From JAHEFX01 sp964614585 (lineage in GTDB: Bacteria > Actinomycetota > Acidimicrobiia > Spongiisociales > JAENVV01), in contig CAZTLW010000125.1 of assembly GCA_964614585.1 (NCBI GenBank), forward strand, positions 1 to 7,052: 7,052 nucleotides of DNA. The letters are read 5' to 3'. Below, piece by piece: positions 1 through 5,688 of this stretch (its first letter is position 1; each line of letters begins with the position of its first letter). Position numbers and translations under genes: made by a program. The notes beneath the pieces are model-generated. The model ran no database searches. It worked only from the letters and a program-made list of their open reading frames with translations, and was not told the DNA's origin.

Positions 1-34
1 TCCACGCCCGGGTCCGGGCCACGAGGTCGTCCAT
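1..34 (-). CDS. 5' end of a minus-strand gene, cut by the window edge
   Basis: The minus strand reads ATG at 34-32 and then an open frame coding MDDLVARTRAW before the window ends. The supporting evidence is the promoter context: a TACCCT -10-like hexamer (minus strand, 47-42) ends 7 nt before the ATG, the same geometry as five other genes in this window. The gene would diverge from the bS22 gene. Eleven residues are too few to name a family, so the product is unknown. Confidence 0.5.
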   Translation of the reverse strand, partial: MDDLVARTRAW

Positions 35-41
35 GGGCCGG

Positions 42-47
42 AGGGTA
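42..47 (-). promoter_or_regulatory. -10 element of a leaderless promoter for the truncated gene
   Basis: TACCCT on the minus strand fits TANNNT and is separated from the ATG at 34 by 7 nt (41-35). Transcription would start at or next to the A of the ATG. No convincing -35 box is seen. Confidence 0.4.
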
Positions 48-82
48 TAGCGCCTTCGGCCAACTCGAACCGCGGAACCGAT

Positions 83-110
83 AGGTACTCGGTACCCGAT
101 ACCCGGTACC
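83..110. repeat. Tandem 7-bp repeat array, four units
   Basis: Four heptads lie end to end: AGGTACT (83-89), CGGTACC (90-96), CGATACC (97-103) and CGGTACC (104-110). The core GGTACC is self-complementary. The array sits in the divergent intergenic region just upstream of the bS22 -35 box. A sister array of five units lies at 6984-7018. Function unknown. Confidence 0.7.
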
Positions 111-113
111 GGG

Positions 114-142
114 TTGAGATACCGGACCTACGACCGTACGAT
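114..142 (+). promoter_or_regulatory. Promoter of the bS22 gene (-35 TTGAGA, -10 TACGAT)
   Basis: TTGAGA (114-119) and TACGAT (137-142) are separated by exactly 17 bp, the usual spacing for a housekeeping sigma factor. The predicted start near 149 gives a leader of about 29 nt that contains a Shine-Dalgarno-like AGGGA (164-168). This is the only promoter in the window with both hexamers well matched, in keeping with strong expression of a ribosomal protein. Confidence 0.65.
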
Positions 143-177
143 GATTGGTCCAACCGCCTCCACAGGGATCACGCCGC

Positions 178-273
178 ATGGGTTCGCTCGTCAAGAAGCG
201 TCGCAAGAAGATGTCGAAGCACAAGTACCGCAAGCGCCTGAAGGCCAATCGCCACAAGCGCAAGAACAAGTAG
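178..273 (+). CDS. Small ribosomal subunit protein bS22 (AURKAIP1/COX24 domain)
   Basis: This gene encodes 31 residues starting MGSLVKKRRKKMSKHKYRK and ending in a run of K, R and H. The sequence shows an extremely basic peptide with no acidic residue. It matches, by recall, the actinobacterial protein first annotated as an AURKAIP1/COX24 domain protein and later seen in mycobacterial ribosome structures as bS22, an extra small-subunit protein of about 33 residues. The ATG is supported by AGGGA at 164-168 (9-nt spacer) and by the promoter at 114-142. The gene stands alone and is followed within 20 nt by a strong hairpin, so it is probably a single-gene transcript. It is easily missed because it is so short. 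Confidence 0.9.
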   Translation: MGSLVKKRRKKMSKHKYRKRLKANRHKRKNK

Positions 274-289
274 CGCTACCCATCTTCAG

Positions 290-319
290 CGGAGGGCCGG
301 CCAGTGGGCCGGCCCTCCG
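290..319 (+). terminator. Intrinsic-type hairpin after the bS22 gene
   Basis: GGAGGGCCGGCC (291-302), the loop AGTG (303-306) and the exact complement (307-318) form a 12-bp perfect GC stem, extended by one C-G pair at 290/319. No T tract follows, which is common for terminators in high-GC actinobacteria. It begins 17 nt after the bS22 stop and ends just before the -10 of the lipoprotein gene, so it separates the two transcripts. Confidence 0.7.
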
Positions 320-322
320 TCG

Positions 323-328
323 TATCGT
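323..328 (+). promoter_or_regulatory. -10 element of a leaderless promoter for the lipoprotein gene
   Basis: TATCGT lies 6 nt (329-334) before the GTG start at 335, directly after the bS22 terminator stem. With no room for a ribosome binding site, a leaderless mRNA is predicted. Any -35 box would fall inside the hairpin, and none is recognisable. Confidence 0.5.
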
Positions 329-334
329 GGGCGG

Positions 335-997
335 GTGCGGTCGATCGTCGCCTTGTGCCTCCTCACCCTCCTCACCGGCTGTGCCGGCGCGTCCGTGCCG
401 ACCGAGCCGTCTCCCGCCGACGAGTTGGCCGACGCCGCCCGGCGCCTGGTGGACTCCGGCGGCTTCACGTTCGTCGTGGAACGGGACGGGCCCCCACTCA
501 GCCTCGACGCGCTGCCGGGGCTCGGTGTCGAGGGAGCCTCGGGCACGTTCGTGGTCCCCGACCGGGCGGCGGGCGACGTGGCCGGGCGCATCGGCCCGCT
601 CGGTGCCTCGGTGCCATTCGTGGCCGTGGGCGCCGACCTCTGGATCACCAACCCCCTCGACGGCGGCTGGGAGCGATTCGACGCCATCGAGGTCATCGAC
701 CTGCCCGTCCTGCTCGGGCCGGAGGGGCTGACCGCCTACCTCGGCACCGACGTCACCGGGGTGGTGCTCGAGCCGATCGACGTCGGCGCCGCCTATCGGG
801 GCGAGTTCGACACCTCCGAGCTGTCGGTGGCCACCAACGGCGTCATCGGCGCGGGTGTCGTGGCGCTGCGGGGCACGATCGACCCCGACGGGGTGCTGGC
901 CACGGCGGTGTTCGACGATCCCGTCGAGGCCGGGGTGGTGTGGCGGTTCTCGTTCGCCGACCCGGGTGCCGAGGCGGTCATCGAGCCGCCGGCCTGA
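335..997 (+). CDS. LppX/LprAFG-type lipoprotein
   Basis: The product has 220 residues. The N-terminus (MRSIVALCLLTLLTGCAG) is a short lipoprotein signal: a basic residue, a hydrophobic stretch, then a lipobox L13-T14-G15-C16, with Cys16 to be lipidated. The mature protein is rich in beta-type hydrophobic alternation and has the order typical of the LppX_LprAFG family: an N-terminal helix (D29-S41 region), then a run of strands, ending with a strand containing VVWRFSFAD near the C-terminus. Family members carry lipids or glycolipids towards the outer envelope. In mycobacteria LprG works with a neighbouring MFS exporter, but no transporter is adjacent here. The GTG start is chosen because it gives a proper signal peptide and has a -10 box 6 nt upstream. 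The gene ends 3 nt from the stop of the converging ABC/CNB remnant. Family assignment is fairly sure; the cargo is unknown. Confidence 0.75.
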   Translation: MRSIVALCLLTLLTGCAGASVPTEPSPADELADAARRLVDSGGFTFVVERDGPPLSLDALPGLGVEGASGTFVVPDRAAGDVAGRIGPLGASVPFVAVGADLWITNPLDGGWERFDAIEVIDLPVLLGPEGLTAYLGTDVTGVVLEPIDVGAAYRGEFDTSELSVATNGVIGAGVVALRGTIDPDGVLATAVFDDPVEAGVVWRFSFADPGAEAVIEPPA

Positions 998-1000
998 GGA

Positions 1001-1231
1001 TCAGCCGCCGAGCACCTCCGCCCGGAACTCCTGGGGGCCGTACGACGTGAGCCGCACGTCCGTGTGGGCCCGAGCCGAGGCCGACCTCGGGTAGCCGAGC
1101 AGTGGGCCGAGTTCGCCGAAGTACTGGCCACCACCCGGTCGGCCGACCGGCACCAGGCGGGCGTCGTGGGTGGAGACACCGATGATCCGCCCGGCATCGC
1201 GCAGTTCACGAAGCAGGCGGATGATGGCCAC
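1001..1231 (-). pseudogene. Remnant of an ABC ATPase-cyclic-nucleotide-binding-domain fusion protein
   Basis: This is an open frame of 76 codons from a GTG at 1231. Residues 4-29 (RLLRELRDAGRIIGVSTHDARLVPV region) match the end of an ABC ATPase, including the H-loop histidine H22 in STHD. Residues 33-72 (QYFGELGPLLGYPRSASAR, then TDVRL and EFR) match the C-terminal half of a cNMP-binding domain, with the phosphate-binding cassette E40 and R49. Walker A, the ABC signature, Walker B, the linker and the first half of the cNMP domain are all absent. In the adjacent frame the ABC part continues briefly as ADRVV, so the junction near 1125-1150 probably combines a deletion and a frame change. Actinobacteria have full-length proteins that join these two domains in this order. 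The frame is open back to the MBL gene's stop (1292-1294), but no Walker motifs lie there. It cannot be a working ATPase. Confidence 0.7.
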
Positions 1232-1291
1232 CGCCCGGATGGCGAGGCTCCCCGCCAGCCTCCCGTTCCCCGCCGAGACCGATGACGGTCG

Positions 1292-2125
1292 TCAGGCTCC
1301 CGATCGCTCGAGAGCCATGACGAAGGCGTCATCGGAGCGCGACACCCAGCCGAACCCCGGCCGGGGGTAGTGGCCCGAAGCCTGCACCCACCCCTCGTCG
1401 GCGAGCATGGCGAACACCCGCCGACGGGTCTCGGCCGCCAGTGGCTGGTCGATGTCGGCGGCGGCGTTCCACTCGGGATGGCGCGCCTGGGCGGGGTGGT
1501 GGGTCACGTCGCCGGTGATGACGAGCTTCGACCCGTCGCCGCCATCGACGACCACCGAGACGTGGCCCGGGGTGTGGCCCGGGGTCTCGATGACCGAGAC
1601 CCGGGAAGTGATCGGCGTCTCGGCCGTGACCGTCCGGTGGCGGCCCGCGTCGACCACCGGGCCGAAGATGCTCCGGACCACCTCGCCGGTGGGGTGGTCG
1701 GTCTCCTGCCAGAAGGCCAACTCGGCCTCGTGCACCGAGAACGTGGCCTCCGGGAACGCCAGCGCGCCGTCGGGGGTGAGGTTGCCCGAGATGTGGTCGG
1801 GGTGGAGATGGGTGTGGACCACGGTGGCGATCTCGCTGGGCGCCACCTCGAGTTGGTCGAGGGCGAGTGGCAGGTCGCCGCCCTCGCCGCCGACGATGTC
1901 GGCATGGGTGCCGATGCCGGAGTCGACGAGCACGTGGCCGTCGGGCGTCTCGAGCAGGAAGCAGCCGAGCGAGATCCGCAACCGGCCGTCCCCGTAGGCG
2001 GGCCAGCCCTGGTCCCAGACCGCCGGGTCCGACTCCGGGAACATCACGGTGGGCTGCCGCAGGAAGTGGCCGTCCTCGATCGAGTGGACGGTGACGTCGC
2101 CGATGGCCGTGGTGTGGATCTGCAT
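1292..2125 (-). CDS. MBL-fold metallo-hydrolase
   Basis: The product has 277 residues, a normal length for a single-domain metallo-beta-lactamase-fold hydrolase. The metal motifs appear in order: D68 in VDSGIG, the H-x-H-x-D-H block H106/H108/D110/H111, H184 in TPGHTPGH, D206 in TGDV, and H252 in GHYP. Together they should bind two metal ions, usually zinc, and activate water for hydrolysis. The extended N-terminal strands (TTAIGDVTVHSIEDG) and the HLHPDHISGN block resemble the lactonase/hydrolase branch rather than true beta-lactamases or glyoxalase II, but the substrate cannot be read from sequence. There is no signal peptide, so it is probably cytoplasmic. The ATG at 2125 has a -10 element ending 7 nt upstream and is likely leaderless. 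It lies downstream of copA on the same strand, but 315 bp with a large palindrome separate them, so it is probably not part of the copper operon. Confidence 0.88.
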   Translation of the reverse strand: MQIHTTAIGDVTVHSIEDGHFLRQPTVMFPESDPAVWDQGWPAYGDGRLRISLGCFLLETPDGHVLVDSGIGTHADIVGGEGGDLPLALDQLEVAPSEIATVVHTHLHPDHISGNLTPDGALAFPEATFSVHEAELAFWQETDHPTGEVVRSIFGPVVDAGRHRTVTAETPITSRVSVIETPGHTPGHVSVVVDGGDGSKLVITGDVTHHPAQARHPEWNAAADIDQPLAAETRRRVFAMLADEGWVQASGHYPRPGFGWVSRSDDAFVMALERSGA

Positions 2126-2132
2126 GTCCCCG

Positions 2133-2138
2133 ACGCTA
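2133..2138 (-). promoter_or_regulatory. -10 element of a leaderless promoter for the MBL-fold gene
   Basis: TAGCGT (minus strand, 2138-2133) ends 7 nt before the ATG at 2125. GGGGA lies between them but is too close to the start to act as a Shine-Dalgarno site. No -35 match is seen. Confidence 0.5.
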
Positions 2139-2230
2139 GGCCGGCGGCGAGGCGCCGGGACGCCGGGTTGGAGGGGGCGAGGACGCCGGGGCCCGGGGGG
2201 CCGGGTGGCGGTTCAGCCCTCCCGGTCGTG

Positions 2231-2281
2231 CGTTCTTGTGTCGTTCTCGCCTCCATGCGAGGGGAGAACGACACAAGAACG
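2231..2281. repeat. Long perfect palindrome (18-bp arms) in the copA-MBL intergenic region
   Basis: CGTTCTTGTGTCGTTCTC (2231-2248) is exactly complementary to 2264-2281. After one mismatch (2249/2263) the stem continues with CCTC/GAGG (2250-2253/2259-2262) around a 5-nt loop CATGC. The arms are about half A+T, which stands out against the surrounding sequence. On the minus strand it lies 160 nt past the copA stop and 105 nt before the MBL start. No T tract follows on either strand. It could be a terminator for the copper operon, a two-way barrier, or one copy of a dispersed palindromic element. Confidence 0.8.
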
Positions 2282-2327
2282 GGGGTGCGGGCCGGTCGGG
2301 AGGTAGGTTCCCCGCCGTCGACCGAGG

Positions 2328-2417
2328 GTGGCTGAGCGCCTCTCCGGCCGGGTGCTCGCCACCGGCGCCGCCGGTGGCATCGGCTCGGCGGCCGGCCGTC
2401 GGCTCGTCGACGATCTA
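2328..2417 (+). pseudogene. N-terminal stub of a short-chain dehydrogenase (SDR)
   Basis: From the GTG at 2328 the frame codes about 30 residues ending GRRLVDDL. It contains T12-G-A-A-G-G-I-G19, the TGxxxGIG dinucleotide-binding turn of SDR enzymes, placed at the usual distance from the N-terminus and preceded by a beta-strand (RVLA). After about residue 30 the similarity stops. The open frame continues to 2585 only as a shadow of copA on the other strand, with no second Rossmann strand, Asn, Ser, Tyr-x-x-x-Lys or other SDR motifs. A -10-like TAGGTT lies at 2304-2309, so the promoter and start of an old gene may survive. It was probably truncated by the rearrangement that placed the copA 3' end here. 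It is too short to be functional. Confidence 0.6.
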
Positions 2418-2440
2418 CGAGCGGCTGATGCGGCGTCGGA

Positions 2441-4597
2441 TCAGCGGCCGTCGTCCCGGCGCCCCCAACGGCGCAGGCGGAGGGAGTTGAGCACCACGCT
2501 CACCGACGAGAACGCCATGGCGGCGGCGGCGAACATGGGCTGCAGCAGCCCGAGGGCGGCGAGGGGAATCATCGCCACGTTGTAGATGAACGCCCAGCCG
2601 AGGTTCTGGCGGATGACCCGGAAGGTGGCCTGCCCGACGCCGATCGCCGACATCGCCAACTTCGGGTCCCCGGACATGAGGATGACCTCGCCGGTCTCGA
2701 CCGCCACCCCGGTGCCGGTGCCGATGGCCATCCCGACGTCGGCGGCGGCGAGGGCCGGGGCGTCGTTGATCCCATCGCCGACGAAGGCGACCGTGGCCCC
2801 GTCGGCCTGCCAGGCGCGGACCTCGTCGGCCTTGCCGCCCGGCAGCACCTCGGCGGCGACCCGGTCGATGCCGAGCTCGGTCGCGATCCGCCGGGCCGTC
2901 GACTTGTTGTCGCCGGTCACCATGCCGATCGCGATGCCGGACGCGTGCAGGTCGGCGACCGCCTCCCGGGACGACTCACGGAGGGCATCGGCGAGGCCGA
3001 GCACCCCCTGGGTGCGGCCATCCCAGCCGACGACGACCGTCGATGCCCCGAACGCCTCGAACTCGGCGATGGCGAGTTGGTCCTCCTGGCGCACCTCCAT
3101 TCCGAGGTCCCGGAACAACAACTCCCGGCCGACCACGACCTCGATCCCGTCGACCATGCCCACGACGCCCCGGCCGGGCATGGTCATCGGGTCGGTCACC
3201 GGGGGCACCTCGAGTTCGCGTTCCTCGGCGGCGAGCAACACCGCCCTGGCGATGGGGTGGGTGGAGGCGGTCTCGACCGCCGCCGCCCGGCGCAGCAGGT
3301 TGTCCCCGCCGGTGTTGCGAGTGAGCGTCATGACGCCGCGGGTGAGGGTGCCCGTCTTGTCGAACAGGACCGCGTCGATGGCGTGGGTGCGCTCGAAGAC
3401 CTCCGCGCCCTTGAACACGACGCCCAACTCGGCACCCCGGCCCGAGCCCACCATGATCGCCGTCGGCGTGGCGAGGCCGAGGGCGCAGGGGCAGGCGATG
3501 ATGAGCACCGCCACGGCCGCCGTGAGGGCGGTCTCGATGCCGGCCCCGGACACGAGCCAGGCGATGAGCGTCACGGTGGCGATGACCATCACCACGGGGA
3601 CGAAGTACTGGGAGACGCGGTCGGCGAGGCGCTGGATCGGGGCGCGGGTCGCCTGGGCGTCCTCGACGAGCCGGGCGATGCGGTGGAGCGTCGTGTCCGA
3701 CCCGGTGGCGGTCAGCTCCACGACGAGCCGGCCGTGCTGGTTGACGGTGGCGCCGGTCACGTCGGTGCCCGGTGCCTTGTCGACCGGCACCGATTCGCCG
3801 GTGAGCATCGACTCGTCGACCGTCGAACGCCCCTCGACCACGACGCCGTCGGCGGGCACCTTCTCGCCGGGGAGCACCACGACCCGGTCCCCGACCGACA
3901 GCGAGTCGGCCGGGACCCGGACCTCGGTGCCGTCGCGGAGCAGGACCGCCTCGTCGGCGCCGAGGGACAAGAGGGCGGTCACCGCCGCCGAGGCCCGTCC
4001 CTTGGCGCGGGCCTCGAAGTAGCGGCCGAGGAGGATGAAGGCGACGATCGCCGCCCCGGTCTCGAAGTAGAGGGGTTCGCCGACCAGCAGGGCCCACCAT
4101 GAGTACCCAAGCGCCGCGAGGGTGCCCAGACTGATGAGGGTGTCCATCGACAGCTGGCCGGTGCGCAGGCCCTTGGCGGCGATGGCGTGGAACTGCCACC
4201 CGAAGCCGAGCACGACCGGGGTGGCCAGGATGGCCTGCAGCCAGCGGGTGACGGTTGATTCGGGCAGCCCCATGGCGATGACCATGAGGGGCACGGTGAG
4301 CGCCGCCGCCCCGAGGAAGAGCCGCCATTGGTGGCGCTGCTCGACGTCGTAGCGCTCGACCATCCCCGGACCCGTGGTCTCGGGGGTGATCTCGATGAGT
4401 TCGTAGCCGATGCCGTCGATGGCGCTGACCAGCACGCCCGTGGGGACCTGTCCCACCACCCGGGCCTCGCCCGTGGCGTAGTTGACGACCGCCGACTCGA
4501 CGCCTTCCTGGCGTCCGAGGACGCGCTCGACCCGCGTGGCGCAAGCGGCACAGGTCATGCCGCCGACGTCGAATCGGGTCTCGGTCGTGTTGCTCAG
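2441..4597 (-). CDS. copA: Cu(I)-exporting P1B-type ATPase CopA
   Basis: The product has 718 residues if started at CTG 4597. Order: one N-terminal HMA domain (about 7-72) with C16-A-A-C19; two extra helices and a transmembrane pair; the actuator domain with TGES (266-269); CPC (369-371) in the ion-binding helix; DKTGT (413-417), where D413 is phosphorylated; the HP motif at H447-P448; the hinge GDGIND (607-612); and the last two helices with Y672-N673 and M694, S697-S698. YN plus MxxSS are Cu(I)-type (P1B-1) markers. The protein exports cytoplasmic Cu(I) across the membrane using ATP. The loop reads STHP rather than the usual SEHP. It is the last gene of csoR-copZ-copA. The only in-frame ATG nearby is residue 14, inside the metal motif, and the only conventional upstream start is a TTG at 4756, deep in copZ. 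CTG is therefore preferred: it overlaps the copZ stop as CTGA and has GAGGTG 5 nt upstream. Confidence 0.95.
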   Translation of the reverse strand: MSNTTETRFDVGGMTCAACATRVERVLGRQEGVESAVVNYATGEARVVGQVPTGVLVSAIDGIGYELIEITPETTGPGMVERYDVEQRHQWRLFLGAAALTVPLMVIAMGLPESTVTRWLQAILATPVVLGFGWQFHAIAAKGLRTGQLSMDTLISLGTLAALGYSWWALLVGEPLYFETGAAIVAFILLGRYFEARAKGRASAAVTALLSLGADEAVLLRDGTEVRVPADSLSVGDRVVVLPGEKVPADGVVVEGRSTVDESMLTGESVPVDKAPGTDVTGATVNQHGRLVVELTATGSDTTLHRIARLVEDAQATRAPIQRLADRVSQYFVPVVMVIATVTLIAWLVSGAGIETALTAAVAVLIIACPCALGLATPTAIMVGSGRGAELGVVFKGAEVFERTHAIDAVLFDKTGTLTRGVMTLTRNTGGDNLLRRAAAVETASTHPIARAVLLAAEERELEVPPVTDPMTMPGRGVVGMVDGIEVVVGRELLFRDLGMEVRQEDQLAIAEFEAFGASTVVVGWDGRTQGVLGLADALRESSREAVADLHASGIAIGMVTGDNKSTARRIATELGIDRVAAEVLPGGKADEVRAWQADGATVAFVGDGINDAPALAAADVGMAIGTGTGVAVETGEVILMSGDPKLAMSAIGVGQATFRVIRQNLGWAFIYNVAMIPLAALGLLQPMFAAAAMAFSSVSVVLNSLRLRRWGRRDDGR

Positions 4598-4800
4598 GAC
4601 GCCACCTCGTAGCCCTGGGCCTCGATGGCCGCAACGATCTCGTCTCGGGTGGCCGGGTCGTCGAACGTGACGTCCACGGTGCGGTCGTCGATCGACACCT
4701 CGGCGAGCTCGACGCCGGGGAGGGGCCCGACGGCGCCCTCGATCGAGCTCTTGCAATGGCCGCAGGAGATGTCGGGGACGGACAGGGTGAGGGTGGTCAT
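4594..4800 (-). CDS. copZ: CopZ-type copper chaperone (HMA domain)
   Basis: The product has 68 residues, a complete single heavy-metal-associated domain. The metal site is C13-G-H-C16 in PDISCGHCKSSIE. The following helix, the GVELAEVSID strand and the C-terminal EAQGYEV fit the beta-alpha-beta-beta-alpha-beta fold. CopZ proteins bind Cu(I) in the cytoplasm and hand it to the CopA metal-binding domain and transport site; by family knowledge they can also deliver it to CsoR. The ATG overlaps the csoR stop as ATGA (4797-4800) and has GGAGGA (minus strand, 4809-4804) 3 nt upstream, a strong but close Shine-Dalgarno site. Its own stop overlaps the copA CTG. This nested order should give linked levels of sensor, chaperone and pump. 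Confidence 0.92.
   Translation of the reverse strand: MTTLTLSVPDISCGHCKSSIEGAVGPLPGVELAEVSIDDRTVDVTFDDPATRDEIVAAIEAQGYEVAS
4603..4608 (-). promoter_or_regulatory. Shine-Dalgarno site that sets the copA start
   Basis: GAGGTG (minus strand, 4608-4603) lies inside the end of copZ, 5 nt before CTG at 4597-4595. It is well placed for that CTG and for no other in-frame start codon, which supports coupled re-initiation at the copZ stop. Confidence 0.6.
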
Positions 4801-5093
4801 GATTCCTCCGAGAAGGCGGGGCCGGTGACGGCCTTCGTGTAACGCATCGTCTCCATCAGTTCATCCACGACCTCGGGGGTCCGGCCCTCGGCGACGGCGT
4901 GGGTGAAGCAGGTCTCGAGGTGGTTCTGCAGGAGCACGCGGTTGACCCGCTCGAGGGAGCCCTGCAGCGCCGACACCTGCTTCATGAGGTCGGGGCAATA
5001 GGCCTCCTCCTCGACCATGCCGATGACCGAGTCGAGGTGGCCCCGAACCGTCTTGAGCCGATTGAGGACCTGGGTCTTGTGGACTGGCTTCAC
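4797..5093 (-). CDS. csoR: Copper-sensing transcriptional repressor CsoR
   Basis: The product has 98 residues, all helical in character, the size of CsoR/RcnR-family repressors. The Cu(I) ligands are Cys33, His58 and Cys62, with spacings of 25 and 4, identical to the Cys36/His61/Cys65 set of Mycobacterium tuberculosis CsoR. The second-shell residues Tyr32 and Glu78 also align with its Tyr35 and Glu81. This separates it from the Ni/Co (RcnR), formaldehyde (FrmR) and persulfide (CstR) branches. CsoR acts as a tetramer that leaves its G/C-tract operator when it binds Cu(I). It heads the csoR-copZ-copA operon, so it should regulate itself. The start is GTG at 5093, with -10 TACACT ending 7 nt upstream and the palindrome at 5115-5137 behind it. 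The assignment is very secure because all known ligand positions are present. Confidence 0.95.
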   Translation of the reverse strand: MKPVHKTQVLNRLKTVRGHLDSVIGMVEEEAYCPDLMKQVSALQGSLERVNRVLLQNHLETCFTHAVAEGRTPEVVDELMETMRYTKAVTGPAFSEES

Positions 5094-5100
5094 GAGGGGC

Positions 5101-5106
5101 AGTGTA
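5101..5106 (-). promoter_or_regulatory. -10 element of the copper operon promoter
   Basis: TACACT (minus strand, 5106-5101) is separated by 7 nt from the GTG of csoR, predicting a leaderless csoR-copZ-copA mRNA. The place where a -35 box would sit (about 5124-5129) falls inside the 5115-5137 palindrome and has no TTGACA likeness, so a repressor bound there would block polymerase. Confidence 0.55.
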
Positions 5107-5114
5107 ATGACCTC

Positions 5115-5137
5115 CCACCCCTCCCGGGGAGGGGTGG
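5115..5137. promoter_or_regulatory. Candidate CsoR operator (G/C-tract palindrome)
   Basis: CCACCCCTCCC (5115-5125) and GGGAGGGGTGG (5127-5137) form a perfect 11-bp inverted repeat around one central G. CsoR operators are G/C-tract pseudo-palindromes; the mycobacterial one, as recalled, has CCCACCCC and GGGGTGGG half sites with a 4-nt gap. The same half-site text occurs here (CCCACCCC at 5114-5121, GGGGTGG at 5131-5137), but with a 9-nt gap. It lies between the -10 boxes of csoR and the divergent GNAT gene and covers both -35 regions, so it may control both. This is inferred from position and base pattern. Confidence 0.6.
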
Positions 5138-5154
5138 TCCTGGTACGTGATGCC

Positions 5155-5160
5155 TAGGGT
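5155..5160 (+). promoter_or_regulatory. -10 element of a leaderless promoter for the GNAT gene
   Basis: TAGGGT ends 6 nt before the GTG at 5167. There is no room for a ribosome binding site. The -35 position (about 5132-5137) lies in the right arm of the candidate CsoR operator. Confidence 0.5.
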
Positions 5161-5166
5161 CGTCCC

Positions 5167-5688
5167 GTGCTCGACCTTCGCCCGCCCACCCCCGCCGACC
5201 TCACGGCTCTGGTGGACCTGAACAACGCCGCCGCCCCGGCGGTGAATCGACTGCCGGCGCAGGACCTCGCCCGACTCGTCGACGCCGCCGCCTGGGCCCG
5301 GGTGGCGGTGGCCGGGGACGCGGTCGTCGGCGGCCTCGTCGCCCTCGATGGCCCCGGCCTCGACTACGAGAGCGAGAACTACGCGTGGTTCAGCGGCCGG
5401 TACGACGCCTTCCTGTACGTGGATCGGGTCGTGGTCTCGACGGCCCGTCGGGGTGCGGGGATCGGCTCGGGTCTGTACCGGGCGTTGTTGGGCCACGCCG
5501 AGGACGTCGGCCACCGGGTGGTCTGCGCCGAGGTGAACGTGCGGCCGGCCAACCCGGGCTCGCTGCGCTTCCACCACCGCCATGGGTTCGAGCCCGTCGG
5601 CGAGCAGGACACCAAGGGCGGCACCGTGCGGGTACGGATGCTGGCCCGAGAGGTCGGTCCCGCGCCGATGTCGGGCCGGGCGCCCTAG
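5167..5688 (+). CDS. GNAT-family N-acetyltransferase (COG3818-like)
   Basis: The product has 173 residues, about the length of a single GNAT domain. Motif A is clear: the strand FLYVDRVVV (82-90) is followed by R95-x-x-G98-x-G100 in RRGAGIGSGLY, the pyrophosphate-binding loop for acetyl-CoA. Motif B follows as a CAEVNVRPANPGSLRFHHRHGF block (120-141), with N129-P130 and the usual aromatic-Gly-Phe end, then VGEQDTKGG and a final strand. The pattern resembles the COG3818 group of predicted acetyltransferases, whose substrate is unknown to me. GTG 5167 is chosen because the first strand (LDLRPPTPAD) begins there and a -10 box is 6 nt upstream. It diverges from the copper operon across a shared palindrome. 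Its TAG stop lies inside the predicted -10 of msrB. Confidence 0.85.
   Translation: MLDLRPPTPADLTALVDLNNAAAPAVNRLPAQDLARLVDAAAWARVAVAGDAVVGGLVALDGPGLDYESENYAWFSGRYDAFLYVDRVVVSTARRGAGIGSGLYRALLGHAEDVGHRVVCAEVNVRPANPGSLRFHHRHGFEPVGEQDTKGGTVRVRMLAREVGPAPMSGRAP

Noticed and set aside
83..110. CRISPR array
   Set aside because: The 7-bp units are strictly tandem with no spacers, and no cas gene is present.
2586..4102. Long open frames on the plus strand (478 and 385 codons) across copA
   Set aside because: They are antisense to a gene with every P-type ATPase motif. Their products are low-complexity Ser/Thr/Arg or Gly/Asp-rich and show no domain, as expected for shadows in high-GC DNA.
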